The notes under the pieces are model-generated. The model saw only the letters and a program-made list of their open reading frames with translations, had not been told where the DNA came from and did no database searches. From Ferrimonas futtsuensis DSM 18154 (GTDB taxonomy: Bacteria > Pseudomonadota > Gammaproteobacteria > Enterobacterales > Shewanellaceae), in NCBI RefSeq assembly GCF_000422645.1, contig NZ_AUGL01000008.1, forward strand, positions 62,001-126,000: a stretch of DNA of 64,000 nucleotides, given 5' to 3'. Numbering within the stretch: the stretch's first letter is position 1; every line of letters begins with the position of its first letter. Positions 28,656-37,486 of this stretch are shown here, piece by piece. The position numbers and the translations under genes were made by a program.

Positions 28656-29399
28656 ATGAGCGGCGAAACAGTTCTGTTTGATGGCAAAGATGAGTGGGGC
28701 CAGGTTCGGGTTATTGAGCAGGGGCCGCATCGCATCCTCAGTTTCGGCCCGGCCGATGAGCAGAGCCGTATCCTCACCAAGCAACCCTGGGTGCTGCAAC
28801 ACGACTACACCCGGGCCATGCTGCTTTCTCTGTTGTTCTGCCAGCCCAAGCGTGCCCTGGTGCTCGGCGTCGGCGGTGGCTGTCTTATCTCCGCCCTGGC
28901 CAATGCGGTCAAGGGGATCAAGATCACCGGGGTGGAACTGCGGCCCCTGGTCACCGAGATGGCCCTGACCCATTTTCGCCTGCCCCGCAGCAAGCGCATC
29001 GAACTGGTTCATCAGGAGGGCGCTGCTTTCCTGGCCGAGGGCAACCACAAGCGGGTGGACCTGCTGTTCACCGACCTCTACGGCGCCGACGCCGTCGACG
29101 ATGTTCAGCTCAATGAGCGCTTTATCGATGATGCCGCCGCCCTGCTGAAAGAGGATGGCATGCTGGTGCTCAATTGTTGGGAGGAGCATCGTCACCATGA
29201 AGGCCTTAATCGTGCCCTGGCTCGCCACTTTCCGGTCTGTCACAGCTGCCCCACCGCCGATGGTAATCTGGTGATCCTGGCCGCACGCGCGCCCCAAACC
29301 CAGTCCCTGGCTCAGCTGAGAGACAAGGCCCAGCAGCTCTCCCCGAAACTGGGTTATCCCCTGACCGACAGCCTGGGGCGACTGGAGCCCTGGGGCTGA
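28656..29399 (+). CDS. Spermidine synthase-like methyltransferase-fold protein
   Basis: The 247-residue protein has the Rossmann motif ALVLGVGGGCLISAL and an acidic residue after the next strand (ITGVELRP), as in aminopropyltransferases. VDLLFTDLYGADAVDDVQ corresponds to the active-site loop. It lacks the usual spermidine-synthase proton-acceptor signature DSTDP, so true polyamine synthesis is doubtful. The start at 28656 follows AGGGGGCGGT. It stands 62 bases after the TerB-like gene and may share its transcript. Confidence 0.75.
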   Translation: MSGETVLFDGKDEWGQVRVIEQGPHRILSFGPADEQSRILTKQPWVLQHDYTRAMLLSLLFCQPKRALVLGVGGGCLISALANAVKGIKITGVELRPLVTEMALTHFRLPRSKRIELVHQEGAAFLAEGNHKRVDLLFTDLYGADAVDDVQLNERFIDDAAALLKEDGMLVLNCWEEHRHHEGLNRALARHFPVCHSCPTADGNLVILAARAPQTQSLAQLRDKAQQLSPKLGYPLTDSLGRLEPWG

Positions 29400-29519
29400 T
29401 ACGATACCGATCTGTTGATTGCGTTGATTGACCTGTGTTTTTGGGCTAGAACTAGTTGGCTCGCCGAAGGAGTTGGCGAGTTCCACTGAGGTTCTCTCAA
29501 TACGGACAGGAGGTCTGTT

Positions 29520-30515
29520 ATGCACGCCAAATGGTGGTACGTTAAGCCCAATCTGATCGACGGCTATGGTCCGCTTCTTCCCCCTTCAACGCCCATGGAC
29601 CACGGAGAACAGCGCTTTTTCCGTGATGCCAATAAACTGCGCCTGACCGTTGAGGGCGCCTGGGTCCGCGACGACAAAGATGGCTGGCCCAAGGGCAGCA
29701 ACGATCTGGTGATCGCCAGTCGTTTCCGCATCGGTAAAAAGCCCCCCATCACCAAGCTTCACCTCTACAAGCCGGATGTTCCGGAGAAAACCTGGGAGAC
29801 GGTGGCATTTCATCCGGAGATTTTCGCCACCAACGACTTTCGTGAGGCCGATGGTGAAATCGCCCTGCAACTGAATGTCTATGACGAGGATGGCCTGCGG
29901 GATGACGCCCAGCAACAACTCAACCAGGCCCTCGACAGCTCAACCAGCGCCTTTGCCCTGGCGTTCCCGGTGTTTGCGCCCTATGCCAGCCTGACCGCCG
30001 GAGTCGGCAAGGCGATGGCGGCCCTGGTGGACAAGCTGGATGAGCACGATGAACTGATCAAGGGCAAGATCAGGCTGTCGGTGAACAAACCGGCGAACCA
30101 GCCGTTCGATCACCTGCAGCCCGGGCTGCTGGTGTGTTTTGCCTCGGACGTGGATGCCTCCTCGCTGATGCTGGGATCCGATCGCAAAATCTATTATCAG
30201 GATGGCGGGGTCCATAAACCCTATCAGGAGAAGAGTTATTGCGTTATCCGCATCGACAGGGATGGACCCAGTGCGCCTGAGTTTGAGATCAATCAGAGCA
30301 TGGCCACCCTGCTGACCGAGATTGAGAAGGGCAAGGGCAGCAAGGGCACCGAGGCCCTGGTGCACCTGAGGGAAACCCTGGAAGCCTACACCACCTTCAA
30401 GCGGCTCAAACGTCACAATGAGCTTCAGGGCAAGGCCAGCCGCAGCGAAGAGGAGAATCAGCTGTTGGATGAGCTCAAATCGGATCCCAAACTGGCGCCC
30501 TACATCGGCGGCTAG
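29520..30515 (+). CDS. Hypothetical 331-residue protein
   Basis: I do not recognise this protein. It begins MHAKWWYVKPNLIDGYG and the first half reads as beta-rich (FRIGKKPPITKLHLYKP, then GEIALQLNVYDEDGL). A short hydrophobic Ala-rich helix comes near residue 140-160 (SAFALAFPVFAPYASL). The C-terminal 80 residues are charged and helical. There is no signal peptide. AGGAGG nine bases before the ATG makes the start secure. The gene is monocistronic with a clear terminator. Confidence 0.7.
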   Translation: MHAKWWYVKPNLIDGYGPLLPPSTPMDHGEQRFFRDANKLRLTVEGAWVRDDKDGWPKGSNDLVIASRFRIGKKPPITKLHLYKPDVPEKTWETVAFHPEIFATNDFREADGEIALQLNVYDEDGLRDDAQQQLNQALDSSTSAFALAFPVFAPYASLTAGVGKAMAALVDKLDEHDELIKGKIRLSVNKPANQPFDHLQPGLLVCFASDVDASSLMLGSDRKIYYQDGGVHKPYQEKSYCVIRIDRDGPSAPEFEINQSMATLLTEIEKGKGSKGTEALVHLRETLEAYTTFKRLKRHNELQGKASRSEEENQLLDELKSDPKLAPYIGG

Positions 30516-30537
30516 GGGCGAAATCAGCTGTTTCAGG

Positions 30538-30561
30538 GGGCGCCGACCGGCGCCCATTTTT
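30538..30561 (+). terminator. Terminator of the 331-residue protein gene
   Basis: GGGCGCC-GACC-GGCGCCC is a perfect 7-bp stem followed by ATTTTT, 23 bases after the stop codon. Confidence 0.9.
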
Positions 30562-30614
30562 GACCCTGTCCGGGGTGTTAATCTGGGATCTGAGTCAGCC
30601 GGGAGGGCAAGAGG

Positions 30615-30887
30615 ATGAAGCCAAACTAAACCACCATCAAACAGATAACCCTGGGCTGGCTGGCCTTCTGTTACCTTTTCTCCCTGATGCTTATCCCCAT
30701 TTTTCCCTTGGTGACCGTGGGCTTCAGCCTGCCCATCGCCCTGATGATCATCTTGTTAGGTCCTGTCCTGTTTATGGTGCAGGGGGTGCTCATTGGCGCC
30801 ATGGTGTGGCTGGGACTGAAGATGCTGGGGCGCCTGGCGCAGGCCATGGGAAAACGTGAGGCCCTAAATCGCATACTGGGCCAGTGA
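30615..30887 (+). pseudogene. Small two-helix membrane protein interrupted by a stop codon
   Basis: An ATG at 30615 with AGAGG upstream starts MKPN and meets TAA at 30627-30629. The same frame then continues TTIKQITLGWLAFCYLFS into two hydrophobic helices and a basic tail to 30887. The intact frame would give about 90 residues. Translation could restart at the ATG at 30687, giving 66 residues that lack most of the first helix, but that ATG has no good ribosome-binding site. It may be a real nonsense mutation or a sequencing error. The family is unknown. Confidence 0.5.
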
Positions 30888-30909
30888 GACGCAGCAGAGT
30901 TGCGGCAAG

Positions 30910-31473
30910 TTACAGTGTGAGGCCGTGTTCCATATCCGCCAGGAAGCCGACCTCTTTTAGGTATTTGAGCTTTATCCTGTCGCACCTGGCCACAAGCTCA
31001 TTGGCCATCTTCAGGGTGTTTATCACCTTGCGCATGTTGTCTCTGCCGGCTTTGTAGTCTGTGTAGTTATCCTCGTCATAGCAGTAATCCGCCAGCTTCT
31101 CCCAGAGGTCCCTCGATTTTTTCAACCCCTTGGAGACCGCCAGGCTTCGCTGCCTCAGCTTTGCAAAGGTGTCGGCGTGAGAAAACAGCTGTTGGCGATA
31201 CAGCTCAAACACCGGAGTCATCTTGTCGGGGTTGTCTTGCCATGCCTGGGCCAACTGGGGTTCGGAGAAGTTGAACGAAAGAAACTGAAACTCCCGGTGC
31301 TGCTCCAGGCTGTGGTTGAAATCGGTCGAAAGGTCGTTGTAGCGCTGTTCGTACTTTTTGTAGAGTTCGGTGCCGGTATTCCAGTTTTTGTCTGTGCAGT
31401 AGATTTTCCCCCAGGAGGGGAAGGCGAAGAAAAACGCCACCATGATCAGGATGTGCGTTGAGATTCCTTTCAT
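30910..31473 (-). CDS. Secreted helical protein of unknown function
   Basis: The 187-residue precursor has a signal peptide (MKGISTHILIMVAFFFAFPSWG). The mature part is helical and charged with Cys residues in IYCTDKN, DYCYDED and VARCDRI that could form disulfides. I do not recognise the family. I start it at the ATG at 31473 rather than the TTG two codons upstream. It is isolated from ttrA by a terminator and ends close to the convergent broken membrane-protein gene. Confidence 0.6.
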   Translation of the reverse strand: MKGISTHILIMVAFFFAFPSWGKIYCTDKNWNTGTELYKKYEQRYNDLSTDFNHSLEQHREFQFLSFNFSEPQLAQAWQDNPDKMTPVFELYRQQLFSHADTFAKLRQRSLAVSKGLKKSRDLWEKLADYCYDEDNYTDYKAGRDNMRKVINTLKMANELVARCDRIKLKYLKEVGFLADMEHGLTL

Positions 31474-31622
31474 GTTCAATTGCCTTGATGATGTTTTCCA
31501 TAGTCTACGGCAGAGCTCATCGGCTTTTACCGCAGTAGATCAAGGTCGATTCAGTCGGCGTCAGTTCATTCCCGCATCGGCGTCTGCCAAAGGGGAGGAC
31601 TCCAGGCCTGGTTGGCCGAGAC

Positions 31623-31652
31623 AAAAAAATCCGGAGCCTGGCTCCGGATTTT
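31623..31652 (-). terminator. Terminator of the ttrBA-type operon
   Basis: ATCCGGAGCC and GGCTCCGGAT form a 10-bp stem with a one-base loop; on the minus strand it is followed by seven T residues. It lies 54 bases after the ttrA-like stop codon. Confidence 0.9.
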
Positions 31653-31705
31653 GCGTTAAGAGAATTGAACATCCCTGTTCAAGCCCGTTCTCTTAGACCT
31701 TGCTG

Positions 31706-34700
31706 TTACACTTTGCGGATGCCCACCGGGACACCATGACGGCAGGTGGAGCCGAAGGTGCGATCCCGGTAGAGGCTGGCGCCCTTGCGGGTGGGATCCA
31801 CCACGTTGAAGGGGTTGGGGTTGATGCCGCCGCCACGCTCGGGCTCACCGGCAATCTCAGTGCCATCGATGCTGATGGCCTGGGCGCCGAACTGGCTGTG
31901 GCCGAAGCCGATGCCCACCGAGATGGTGCCTTTGGCCACGGTGTTGTCCGCCTGGACCACACCCTCCAGGGTGGTGCCCTTGGGAGACAGGACCTGCGCC
32001 CGGTCACCGGACTTCAGGCCATACTTGCCCGCATCTTCGGCGTTCATCTGGATGAAGTTGGCTTCACCCAGGGCGGTCAGCCGTGGCAGCTGGGCCGAGT
32101 AGGCGTTGCGCAGCTGTGGCTTGAAGGTGGAGAAGCTGAAGGGGTACTGCGCCTCACTCCAGTGATCCCGCACCGCAGAGCCATCCCAGAAACGGTCCAC
32201 ATCGAAGGTGGGCTGGCCATCCAGGTACTCGCCGGTGTAGGAGTCCTTCACCTGGGCCAGGGTCTCGTTGTAGACCTGGAACTGAACATCCATGCGGATG
32301 GCCGGATTGAGGAACTCACCGTCGTAGCGCTGCTCCAGCTGCTCGTAACGGCCGCCTCGGGTCAGCAAATACAGAGTCGGGCCCAGCTCCTCGGACTTGA
32401 GGCGCTTGGCAAACTCGCCCTGGATGCGGTCGACACTGGTGAACTGGATGTCCTCCTGGGTGGGGGAGGGCAGTACCTCACCGGAGTGAGCGGCGTTGGC
32501 AAACAGCGGTATGTACATATCCTGGGGCACATGCAGACCGTAGCGACGGCCCTTGGCGTCGGAGAAGGCGTCGTCGCCGAACCCGGGCAGGCCCAGGGTC
32601 TTGCTGACGTCGATGATGAACTGTTCCATGCACACCGGGTTGCCCTTGGCGTCCTTGACGGTCTTGGGTTCAATCACCGGCACCGTGGCCACGTCACCGA
32701 CGTACTCACTGCCCCACATGCGCGAATACATCCACTGCTCATACTGCAGCAGGTCCGGCACCAGGTAGTCGGAGTAGACGTTGGTTTCGTTGATGTAGGG
32801 GTCGATGCCGACGATCAGCCCCAGCTGTCTGGGGTCGGTGATGGAGTCCACCACCTGGTCTTCCAGGCCTGAGCAGTTGTAGATGGGGTTGGTGGACCAG
32901 ATGAACCACGCCTTGAACTGGAAGGGGTTGGCGTTGGCGTGGGCCACCAGCATCTCACCGCTGTTGTCCTGTACGAAGGTGTTGTTCCAGGGCTGATTGG
33001 CCGGATAGGGGTTCTCGCCCCGGGCCAGTTTAGCCTTGTACTCTTCACTCTGTTCGTAGTCGCCGGAGCGTTCGGCGTTGAACCCGACCGGCTCCACATG
33101 GTGGAAGTCATTGAGCTTGTACAGCGGGCCGTCGAAGATCTCATACATCATGCCGAAGCCTACGCCGGTCATGTGGTTCAGGCCGCCCTTGGCGTTGTGA
33201 GCCCCCACCATGGTAGCCAGCATCGCCTGGGCGAAGGTGCACTGTCCGCCGTCGGTGGCGTTACAGCCGGTGTTGGTTTCAATGGCCACCTGGCGGCCGT
33301 GGGAGGTGAACTCCTTGGCCAGCTCCTGAATTTTGGCCACCGGCACGCCACTGTGCTTGGCGTACGCCTCCAGGCTGTGCTCGTTGACCCGCTTCTTGAG
33401 CAGGGCGAAGGCGGTTTCCACATTGACCTTACTGCCGTCGGCCAGCTTGACCTCGCCCTGGTAGTAGAGACTGGCCTGCTGGTCGCTGTCGCTGGTCACC
33501 AGTTGGCCATCGCCCTCGCGGCGCACCATCTTCACTTCGTCGCTGCCCAGGCCCATCGCCTCGGCGGTGAGGAAGCGGTTGTGCAGCGGGTGACCCGGCT
33601 GCTTCACCACCAGGTAGGTGGCGTTGGTGTAGTTGACCTCACCCTGCTTGTCCGCCGCCGCCTGGCTTGGGGCCGCCAGGTAGTGTTTGCGGTAGCGCTT
33701 GTGGTTGATGATGTACTGCAGCATGCCGAACAGCAGGGCGGTGTCGCCGCCGGAGCGGATCGGCACCCACTCGCTGTTGTCCGCGTCGGTCTCGGAACTG
33801 AGGGAGCGCAGCAGCGGATCGATCACCACGTATTTGAAGTCCCCCCGTTCTGCGCGGGCCTTGGCCAGGCGGCGGGAGCCGGAGTTGAGGCTGTTGCCGG
33901 ACAGGCCGGGGTTGGTGCCGATGAAGATGGCGAACTTGCAGTGCTCGAAATCTGTGATGGGCAGGGCGATCTCATCCACGGCGTCGAAGCAGCCCAGGGC
34001 CCAGCCTGCCACCTGCTGGTGACCGCAGTAGGAGTCCTTGTTGCCGACGTTGGGGGTGCCCCAGGCGCTGTGGGAGAAGCGATGCATGAAGTCCCAGCGG
34101 TTCGCCTGTTCGGTGGAGGTGGAGACCAGCAGCTGGTTCTTCACCGGGCCGAAGTCCGGGTAGAGGGGGTTGGCCAGCTTGGGGTTGGCGTGGATCGCCT
34201 TGAGACCGTCCACATGGCCTTCACCAAACAGGTTGCCCCCTTCGGTGACCTCCTTGATCATCTGCTCATAGGAGATGGTCTTCCACTTGTTCTCACCACG
34301 CTTACCCGCCCGCTTCAGGCACTGAGTGATCCTGTGCTTGTTGCTGAAGGCGTCCAGCACCGCGTTGCCGCGACCACACAGGGTGGCGGCGTTGTCCTGA
34401 TTGTACTGGCTGGCGGCGGCCAGGCGGAACATCGCCTCCTTGGGCGGCACGGACATGCTGAAGGGCTCGGTGTTGCTGGTGAGCATATAGGGGTTGCCCC
34501 AGGCGCGCACCACCTGGTCGGTGGCCTCATCGATGCTGACCCGGGCGCCACAGACGTTGAAGCAGCCGTAACACTTGGAGAAGGCAAAGCGCTGCCCTTC
34601 GGCAGGTTTGATGGAGTTGCCGTCCACCTGGAACTCGGGTTTCAGGGAGGTGGGGGCGAATTTTTCCAGCGCCTTGTCGCTGGTGGGGGTCTCAGCCTGT

Positions 34701-34771
34701 GCTGCCTTGGCGGCGCCGGAGGCGGAGAGGGCCGCGACTGAGCCGGCCTTGAGGAATTGTCTACGATCCAT
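31706..34771 (-). CDS. ttrA: Tetrathionate reductase-type molybdopterin oxidoreductase, catalytic subunit
   Basis: The 1021 residues match tetrathionate reductase subunit A and are far longer than thiosulfate/polysulfide or arsenate reductases. A twin-arginine signal (MDRRQFLKAG) directs folded export to the periplasm. Cys 67, 70, 74 and 132 fit the [4Fe-4S] site. Cys 249 in NKDSYCGHQQ is the probable molybdenum ligand, as expected for sulfur-oxyanion and arsenate reductases. The symbol is by family resemblance; the physiological acceptor is not proven. It follows ttrB by six bases. Confidence 0.8.
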   Translation of the reverse strand: MDRRQFLKAGSVAALSASGAAKAAQAETPTSDKALEKFAPTSLKPEFQVDGNSIKPAEGQRFAFSKCYGCFNVCGARVSIDEATDQVVRAWGNPYMLTSNTEPFSMSVPPKEAMFRLAAASQYNQDNAATLCGRGNAVLDAFSNKHRITQCLKRAGKRGENKWKTISYEQMIKEVTEGGNLFGEGHVDGLKAIHANPKLANPLYPDFGPVKNQLLVSTSTEQANRWDFMHRFSHSAWGTPNVGNKDSYCGHQQVAGWALGCFDAVDEIALPITDFEHCKFAIFIGTNPGLSGNSLNSGSRRLAKARAERGDFKYVVIDPLLRSLSSETDADNSEWVPIRSGGDTALLFGMLQYIINHKRYRKHYLAAPSQAAADKQGEVNYTNATYLVVKQPGHPLHNRFLTAEAMGLGSDEVKMVRREGDGQLVTSDSDQQASLYYQGEVKLADGSKVNVETAFALLKKRVNEHSLEAYAKHSGVPVAKIQELAKEFTSHGRQVAIETNTGCNATDGGQCTFAQAMLATMVGAHNAKGGLNHMTGVGFGMMYEIFDGPLYKLNDFHHVEPVGFNAERSGDYEQSEEYKAKLARGENPYPANQPWNNTFVQDNSGEMLVAHANANPFQFKAWFIWSTNPIYNCSGLEDQVVDSITDPRQLGLIVGIDPYINETNVYSDYLVPDLLQYEQWMYSRMWGSEYVGDVATVPVIEPKTVKDAKGNPVCMEQFIIDVSKTLGLPGFGDDAFSDAKGRRYGLHVPQDMYIPLFANAAHSGEVLPSPTQEDIQFTSVDRIQGEFAKRLKSEELGPTLYLLTRGGRYEQLEQRYDGEFLNPAIRMDVQFQVYNETLAQVKDSYTGEYLDGQPTFDVDRFWDGSAVRDHWSEAQYPFSFSTFKPQLRNAYSAQLPRLTALGEANFIQMNAEDAGKYGLKSGDRAQVLSPKGTTLEGVVQADNTVAKGTISVGIGFGHSQFGAQAISIDGTEIAGEPERGGGINPNPFNVVDPTRKGASLYRDRTFGSTCRHGVPVGIRKV

Positions 34772-34777
34772 AATGGG

Positions 34778-35494
34778 TTACCTCTGCCACGCTTGGGGGA
34801 ATTTCAGGCTGAACTGGGCGTTGCTCTCCGCTTCGGTCAGGCCGATGTAGAACACATTGGGGTGGGTGTTGTTGGCCGCCTGGAGGACCAGAGGGTTCTC
34901 CTGCTCCAGCACCTTGGCGATCTCGCTGCCCTTGTCGTTGATGTCGCCAAAGATGCGGGCGCCACCGGTACAGGTGGTGACACAGGCGGGCAGCAGGCCA
35001 CGGGCGGTGCGCTGAACGCAGAAGTTGCACTTGTCCACCGTACCTGTGTTGGAGTTGACGAACCGCACTCCCTCGTAGGGACAGGCTTCGATGCACATCT
35101 CACAGCCGATGCATTCGGTGGAGTCCACCACCACGATGCCGTCCTGTTCACGCTTGAAGGTGGCACCGGTGGGGCAGATTTCTACGCAGCTGGGCTTGTC
35201 GCAGTTGTTGCACAGCAGCGGCAGGTTGAAGGCGTAGGGTTTGCCCTGAACCTCTGAGCTGGCCTGGTAGACCGCGGTGCGGTTCTCCTTGGGCAGGCTG
35301 CCGTTCTCGTTACCGCAGGAAACCACGCAGGCCTTGCAGCCGTTGCAGCGGCGCAGGTCAATGACCATGGCCAGGTGTTTGCCACCCTTGGTACGAATGG
35401 CGGCCACCGCGTCGGCGGCGGAGATAAAGGAGAGAGAACCGACGCTCAGGGCTCCCCCCGCCATCAGTTTCAGTATCGATCTTCTATCTAACAT
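34778..35494 (-). CDS. ttrB: Tetrathionate reductase-type iron-sulfur subunit
   Basis: The 238-residue electron-transfer subunit has a twin-arginine-like N-terminus (LDRRSILKLMAGG) and four ferredoxin-type Cys groups: CNGCKACVVSC, CNNCDKPSCVEIC, CIGCEMCIEAC and CNFC followed by a distant CVTTC. I place the start at 35494, with AGGAG seven bases upstream; the longer frame would mask the signal. It is the first gene of a two-gene operon. The third subunit of tetrathionate reductases, the NrfD-like quinol oxidase TtrC, is absent on both sides. Confidence 0.85.
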   Translation of the reverse strand: MLDRRSILKLMAGGALSVGSLSFISAADAVAAIRTKGGKHLAMVIDLRRCNGCKACVVSCGNENGSLPKENRTAVYQASSEVQGKPYAFNLPLLCNNCDKPSCVEICPTGATFKREQDGIVVVDSTECIGCEMCIEACPYEGVRFVNSNTGTVDKCNFCVQRTARGLLPACVTTCTGGARIFGDINDKGSEIAKVLEQENPLVLQAANNTHPNVFYIGLTEAESNAQFSLKFPQAWQR

Positions 35495-35584
35495 GGTTCG
35501 CTCCTGATGGTATTTCTTAAGGAGAAATACTCGCATGTGAGATCAGTTGCGCCGATTTAATATAGAGGCACAATAGTTTGGTTT

Positions 35585-35602
35585 CTTAGAAAACTCTCTA
35601 AG
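35585..35602. promoter_or_regulatory. Small inverted repeat upstream of ttrB
   Basis: CTTAGA-N6-TCTAAG is a perfect 6-bp dyad 91 bases before the ttrB start. Its position suits an operator for a specific regulator, but no regulator gene is adjacent. Confidence 0.35.
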
Positions 35603-35669
35603 GGACGTAGAATGAATTGGTTTAATTCACTCGTTGGAATCAGTATATGTCTGGAAAATTTAATTATGG

Positions 35670-35685
35670 TGTGAGCCCCATCACG
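35670..35685 (-). promoter_or_regulatory. CRP-type site upstream of the ttrBA-type operon
   Basis: TGTGA-GCCCCA-TCACG matches the CRP consensus TGTGA-N6-TCACA with one mismatch, about 176 bases before ttrB. CRP drives anaerobic respiration in Shewanella, so the site makes sense. The rest of 35495-36047 is AT-rich and holds no gene that I can support. Confidence 0.6.
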
Positions 35686-36047
35686 CCAAGATTTTGAATT
35701 TTTATAATTGTGAATTTCAGGCCGAATTTACCCGGGCGGGAAATGCATTTTCTGTATCCCGGCAAAAGGCGTTCTTTGATGTATCTCTTTGTTAATTATT
35801 GGTTTTTGTCGAGCCTTATTGTGGATGAAAAGAGATTGCAATAAAGTGGGAAAAGCAATTTTTGATTTGCGGGAAATATATCTCCATTCGGTTATTACAT
35901 CCATGTCATTATATCCCGGGTCGATATAGGTCATTTGTGGTGTGGCAGGTAGACATCTTTTCTCTTACCGCCAATCTTTTGTGCATTCACTCCCGTTTTT
36001 CTTTTCGGCCCTGAGTAAACTGGCTCAATGAACTGAATCCGAGAAAA

Positions 36048-36647
36048 ATGATGAAAAGAGTGATGCTGTTCCTCTGTCAGGGGTTGGAAGAACTGGAGGC
36101 GGCGGCCTTCACCGATGTTTTCGGTTGGACCACCACTTACGGGCTGGAACCGGTGGAGCTGGTGACCGTGGGACTGAGACCTAAGGTGCGCTGCGCCTGG
36201 AACTTCACCATAGAGCCCCAGAGCCTGCTTGATGAGGTGGACCCGGACAGTTTCGATGCCCTGGTGATTCCCGGTGGGATGAGTCGCGCCGGCTTTTACG
36301 AGGATGGCTATGATGAGCGGCTGCTGCAGCTGATTCGTCGGTTCCACCACAGTGATCGCTGGGTGGCGTCGGTGTGCGTCGGTGCCCTGCCCATGGCCAG
36401 GGCGGGTGTGCTCCAGGGGCGCCGGGCCACCACCTACCAGTTCAGCGAAAAACGCCGGGCCCAGCTCAGGCAGATGGGGGCGCAGTTGTGCGATCAGCCT
36501 GTGGTGGAAGACCGCCGGCTGATCACCTCGCAAAATCCGGCCACCGCGGTGCCCGTGGCTCTGCGGTTGGCGGAGGTGCTTACCTCCAGAGCCAATCTGG
36601 AGCGAATTTGCGAGGGGATGGGCTTCTCGGTCCCCGAGCCTCTCTGA
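36048..36647 (+). CDS. DJ-1/PfpI family protein
   Basis: The 199-residue protein has the DJ-1 fold. VMLFLCQGLEELEAAAF has the conserved acidic residue, ALVIPGGMSRAG follows the second strand, and Cys 110 in VASVCVGALPMA is the reactive nucleophile at the elbow. Members act as chaperones, glyoxalases or proteases, and the activity here cannot be told. It converges with ygiD. Confidence 0.88.
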   Translation: MMKRVMLFLCQGLEELEAAAFTDVFGWTTTYGLEPVELVTVGLRPKVRCAWNFTIEPQSLLDEVDPDSFDALVIPGGMSRAGFYEDGYDERLLQLIRRFHHSDRWVASVCVGALPMARAGVLQGRRATTYQFSEKRRAQLRQMGAQLCDQPVVEDRRLITSQNPATAVPVALRLAEVLTSRANLERICEGMGFSVPEPL

Positions 36648-36674
36648 TCGCCGGATTGCCTTTGGCGCCCAGTT

Positions 36675-37472
36675 TTACCACAGGTAGAAACTGGCGCGCT
36701 TGCCGAGGACCGCCAGTTCATGGTGCTCGAGGGCGGCGGATTCAGTGACGCCGTAACAGACCATCAGGGGCAACAGGTGCTCCTCCCTGGGGTGACAGAA
36801 GCGGGCGCCGGGGGCTTGCTCCCAGAGGATCAGCCGCTGACGCCGCTGGGATTCACTCAGTCTCGAGCTGGTGCAGGTTTCAATCAGCCAGTGCTCGAAG
36901 GCGGCATTGGCCTGGTCGGCGCCCCCCTGATCTTTAGCAAAGAAGGCGCGCATGTTGTGGAAGGAGAAGCCGGAGCCCACCACCAGCACCTTGCCATCCC
37001 CCAGGCCACTGAGGGCACGCCCCATCTCGATGTGCTGCGCCGGGTCCAGACTGTGGTTGAGCGACAGTTGCACCACCGGGATGGTCGCCTCCGGAAACAG
37101 GATGCTCAGGGGGACAAACATGCCATGGTCAAAGCCCCGCGTCTCATCCAGTTCGGGCGACAGCCCCGCCTGTCGGAGTTTTTGGTGGAGCTCCCTTGCC
37201 AGCTCAGGGGCCCCCGGAGCCGGATACTGAATCTGGTAGGCCCGCTCGTCGAAGCCATAGTAGTCGTAGATGAGACTTGGTGAGGCCGCCGAGGTGATGC
37301 TGGGCCTGTCCGCCTCCCAATGGGCACTGACCACGACTATGGCCGAAGGGGGCGCCATGGTCTGGGCGATCGCCTTCAGTCTGTCCACCATCTGCCGGTG
37401 GCCGGGGTCGCCCAGCAGCGGCATGGGACCGCCGCCGTGGGAGAGATAGAAACTGCGGTACTGTCGGGTCAT
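36675..37472 (-). CDS. ygiD: Extradiol ring-cleavage dioxygenase (YgiD/4,5-DOPA dioxygenase family)
   Basis: The 265-residue class III extradiol dioxygenase cleaves catechol-type rings using a divalent metal. SHGGGPMPL and VVSAHWE carry metal-binding His residues, and GFDHGMFVPL is the conserved catalytic segment. I start at 37472 (MTRQYRSFYLSHGG); an in-frame ATG four codons upstream has no spaced ribosome-binding site. It is the third gene of the doxX-yqjG-ygiD operon, 14 bases after yqjG. Confidence 0.85.
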   Translation of the reverse strand: MTRQYRSFYLSHGGGPMPLLGDPGHRQMVDRLKAIAQTMAPPSAIVVVSAHWEADRPSITSAASPSLIYDYYGFDERAYQIQYPAPGAPELARELHQKLRQAGLSPELDETRGFDHGMFVPLSILFPEATIPVVQLSLNHSLDPAQHIEMGRALSGLGDGKVLVVGSGFSFHNMRAFFAKDQGGADQANAAFEHWLIETCTSSRLSESQRRQRLILWEQAPGARFCHPREEHLLPLMVCYGVTESAALEHHELAVLGKRASFYLW

Positions 37473-37486
37473 GGCCGGTTCCATCC

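Noticed and set aside
32939-34741. 600-codon open frame opposite the ttrA-like gene
   Set aside because: Antisense shadow of a certain molybdoenzyme gene.
31706-35494. Arsenate respiratory reductase ArrAB
   Set aside because: The two-subunit layout fits, but the 1021-residue catalytic subunit is much longer than ArrA and matches TtrA in size.
35728-35934. 68-codon open frame upstream of ttrB
   Set aside because: No ribosome-binding site; it lies in an AT-rich regulatory region.
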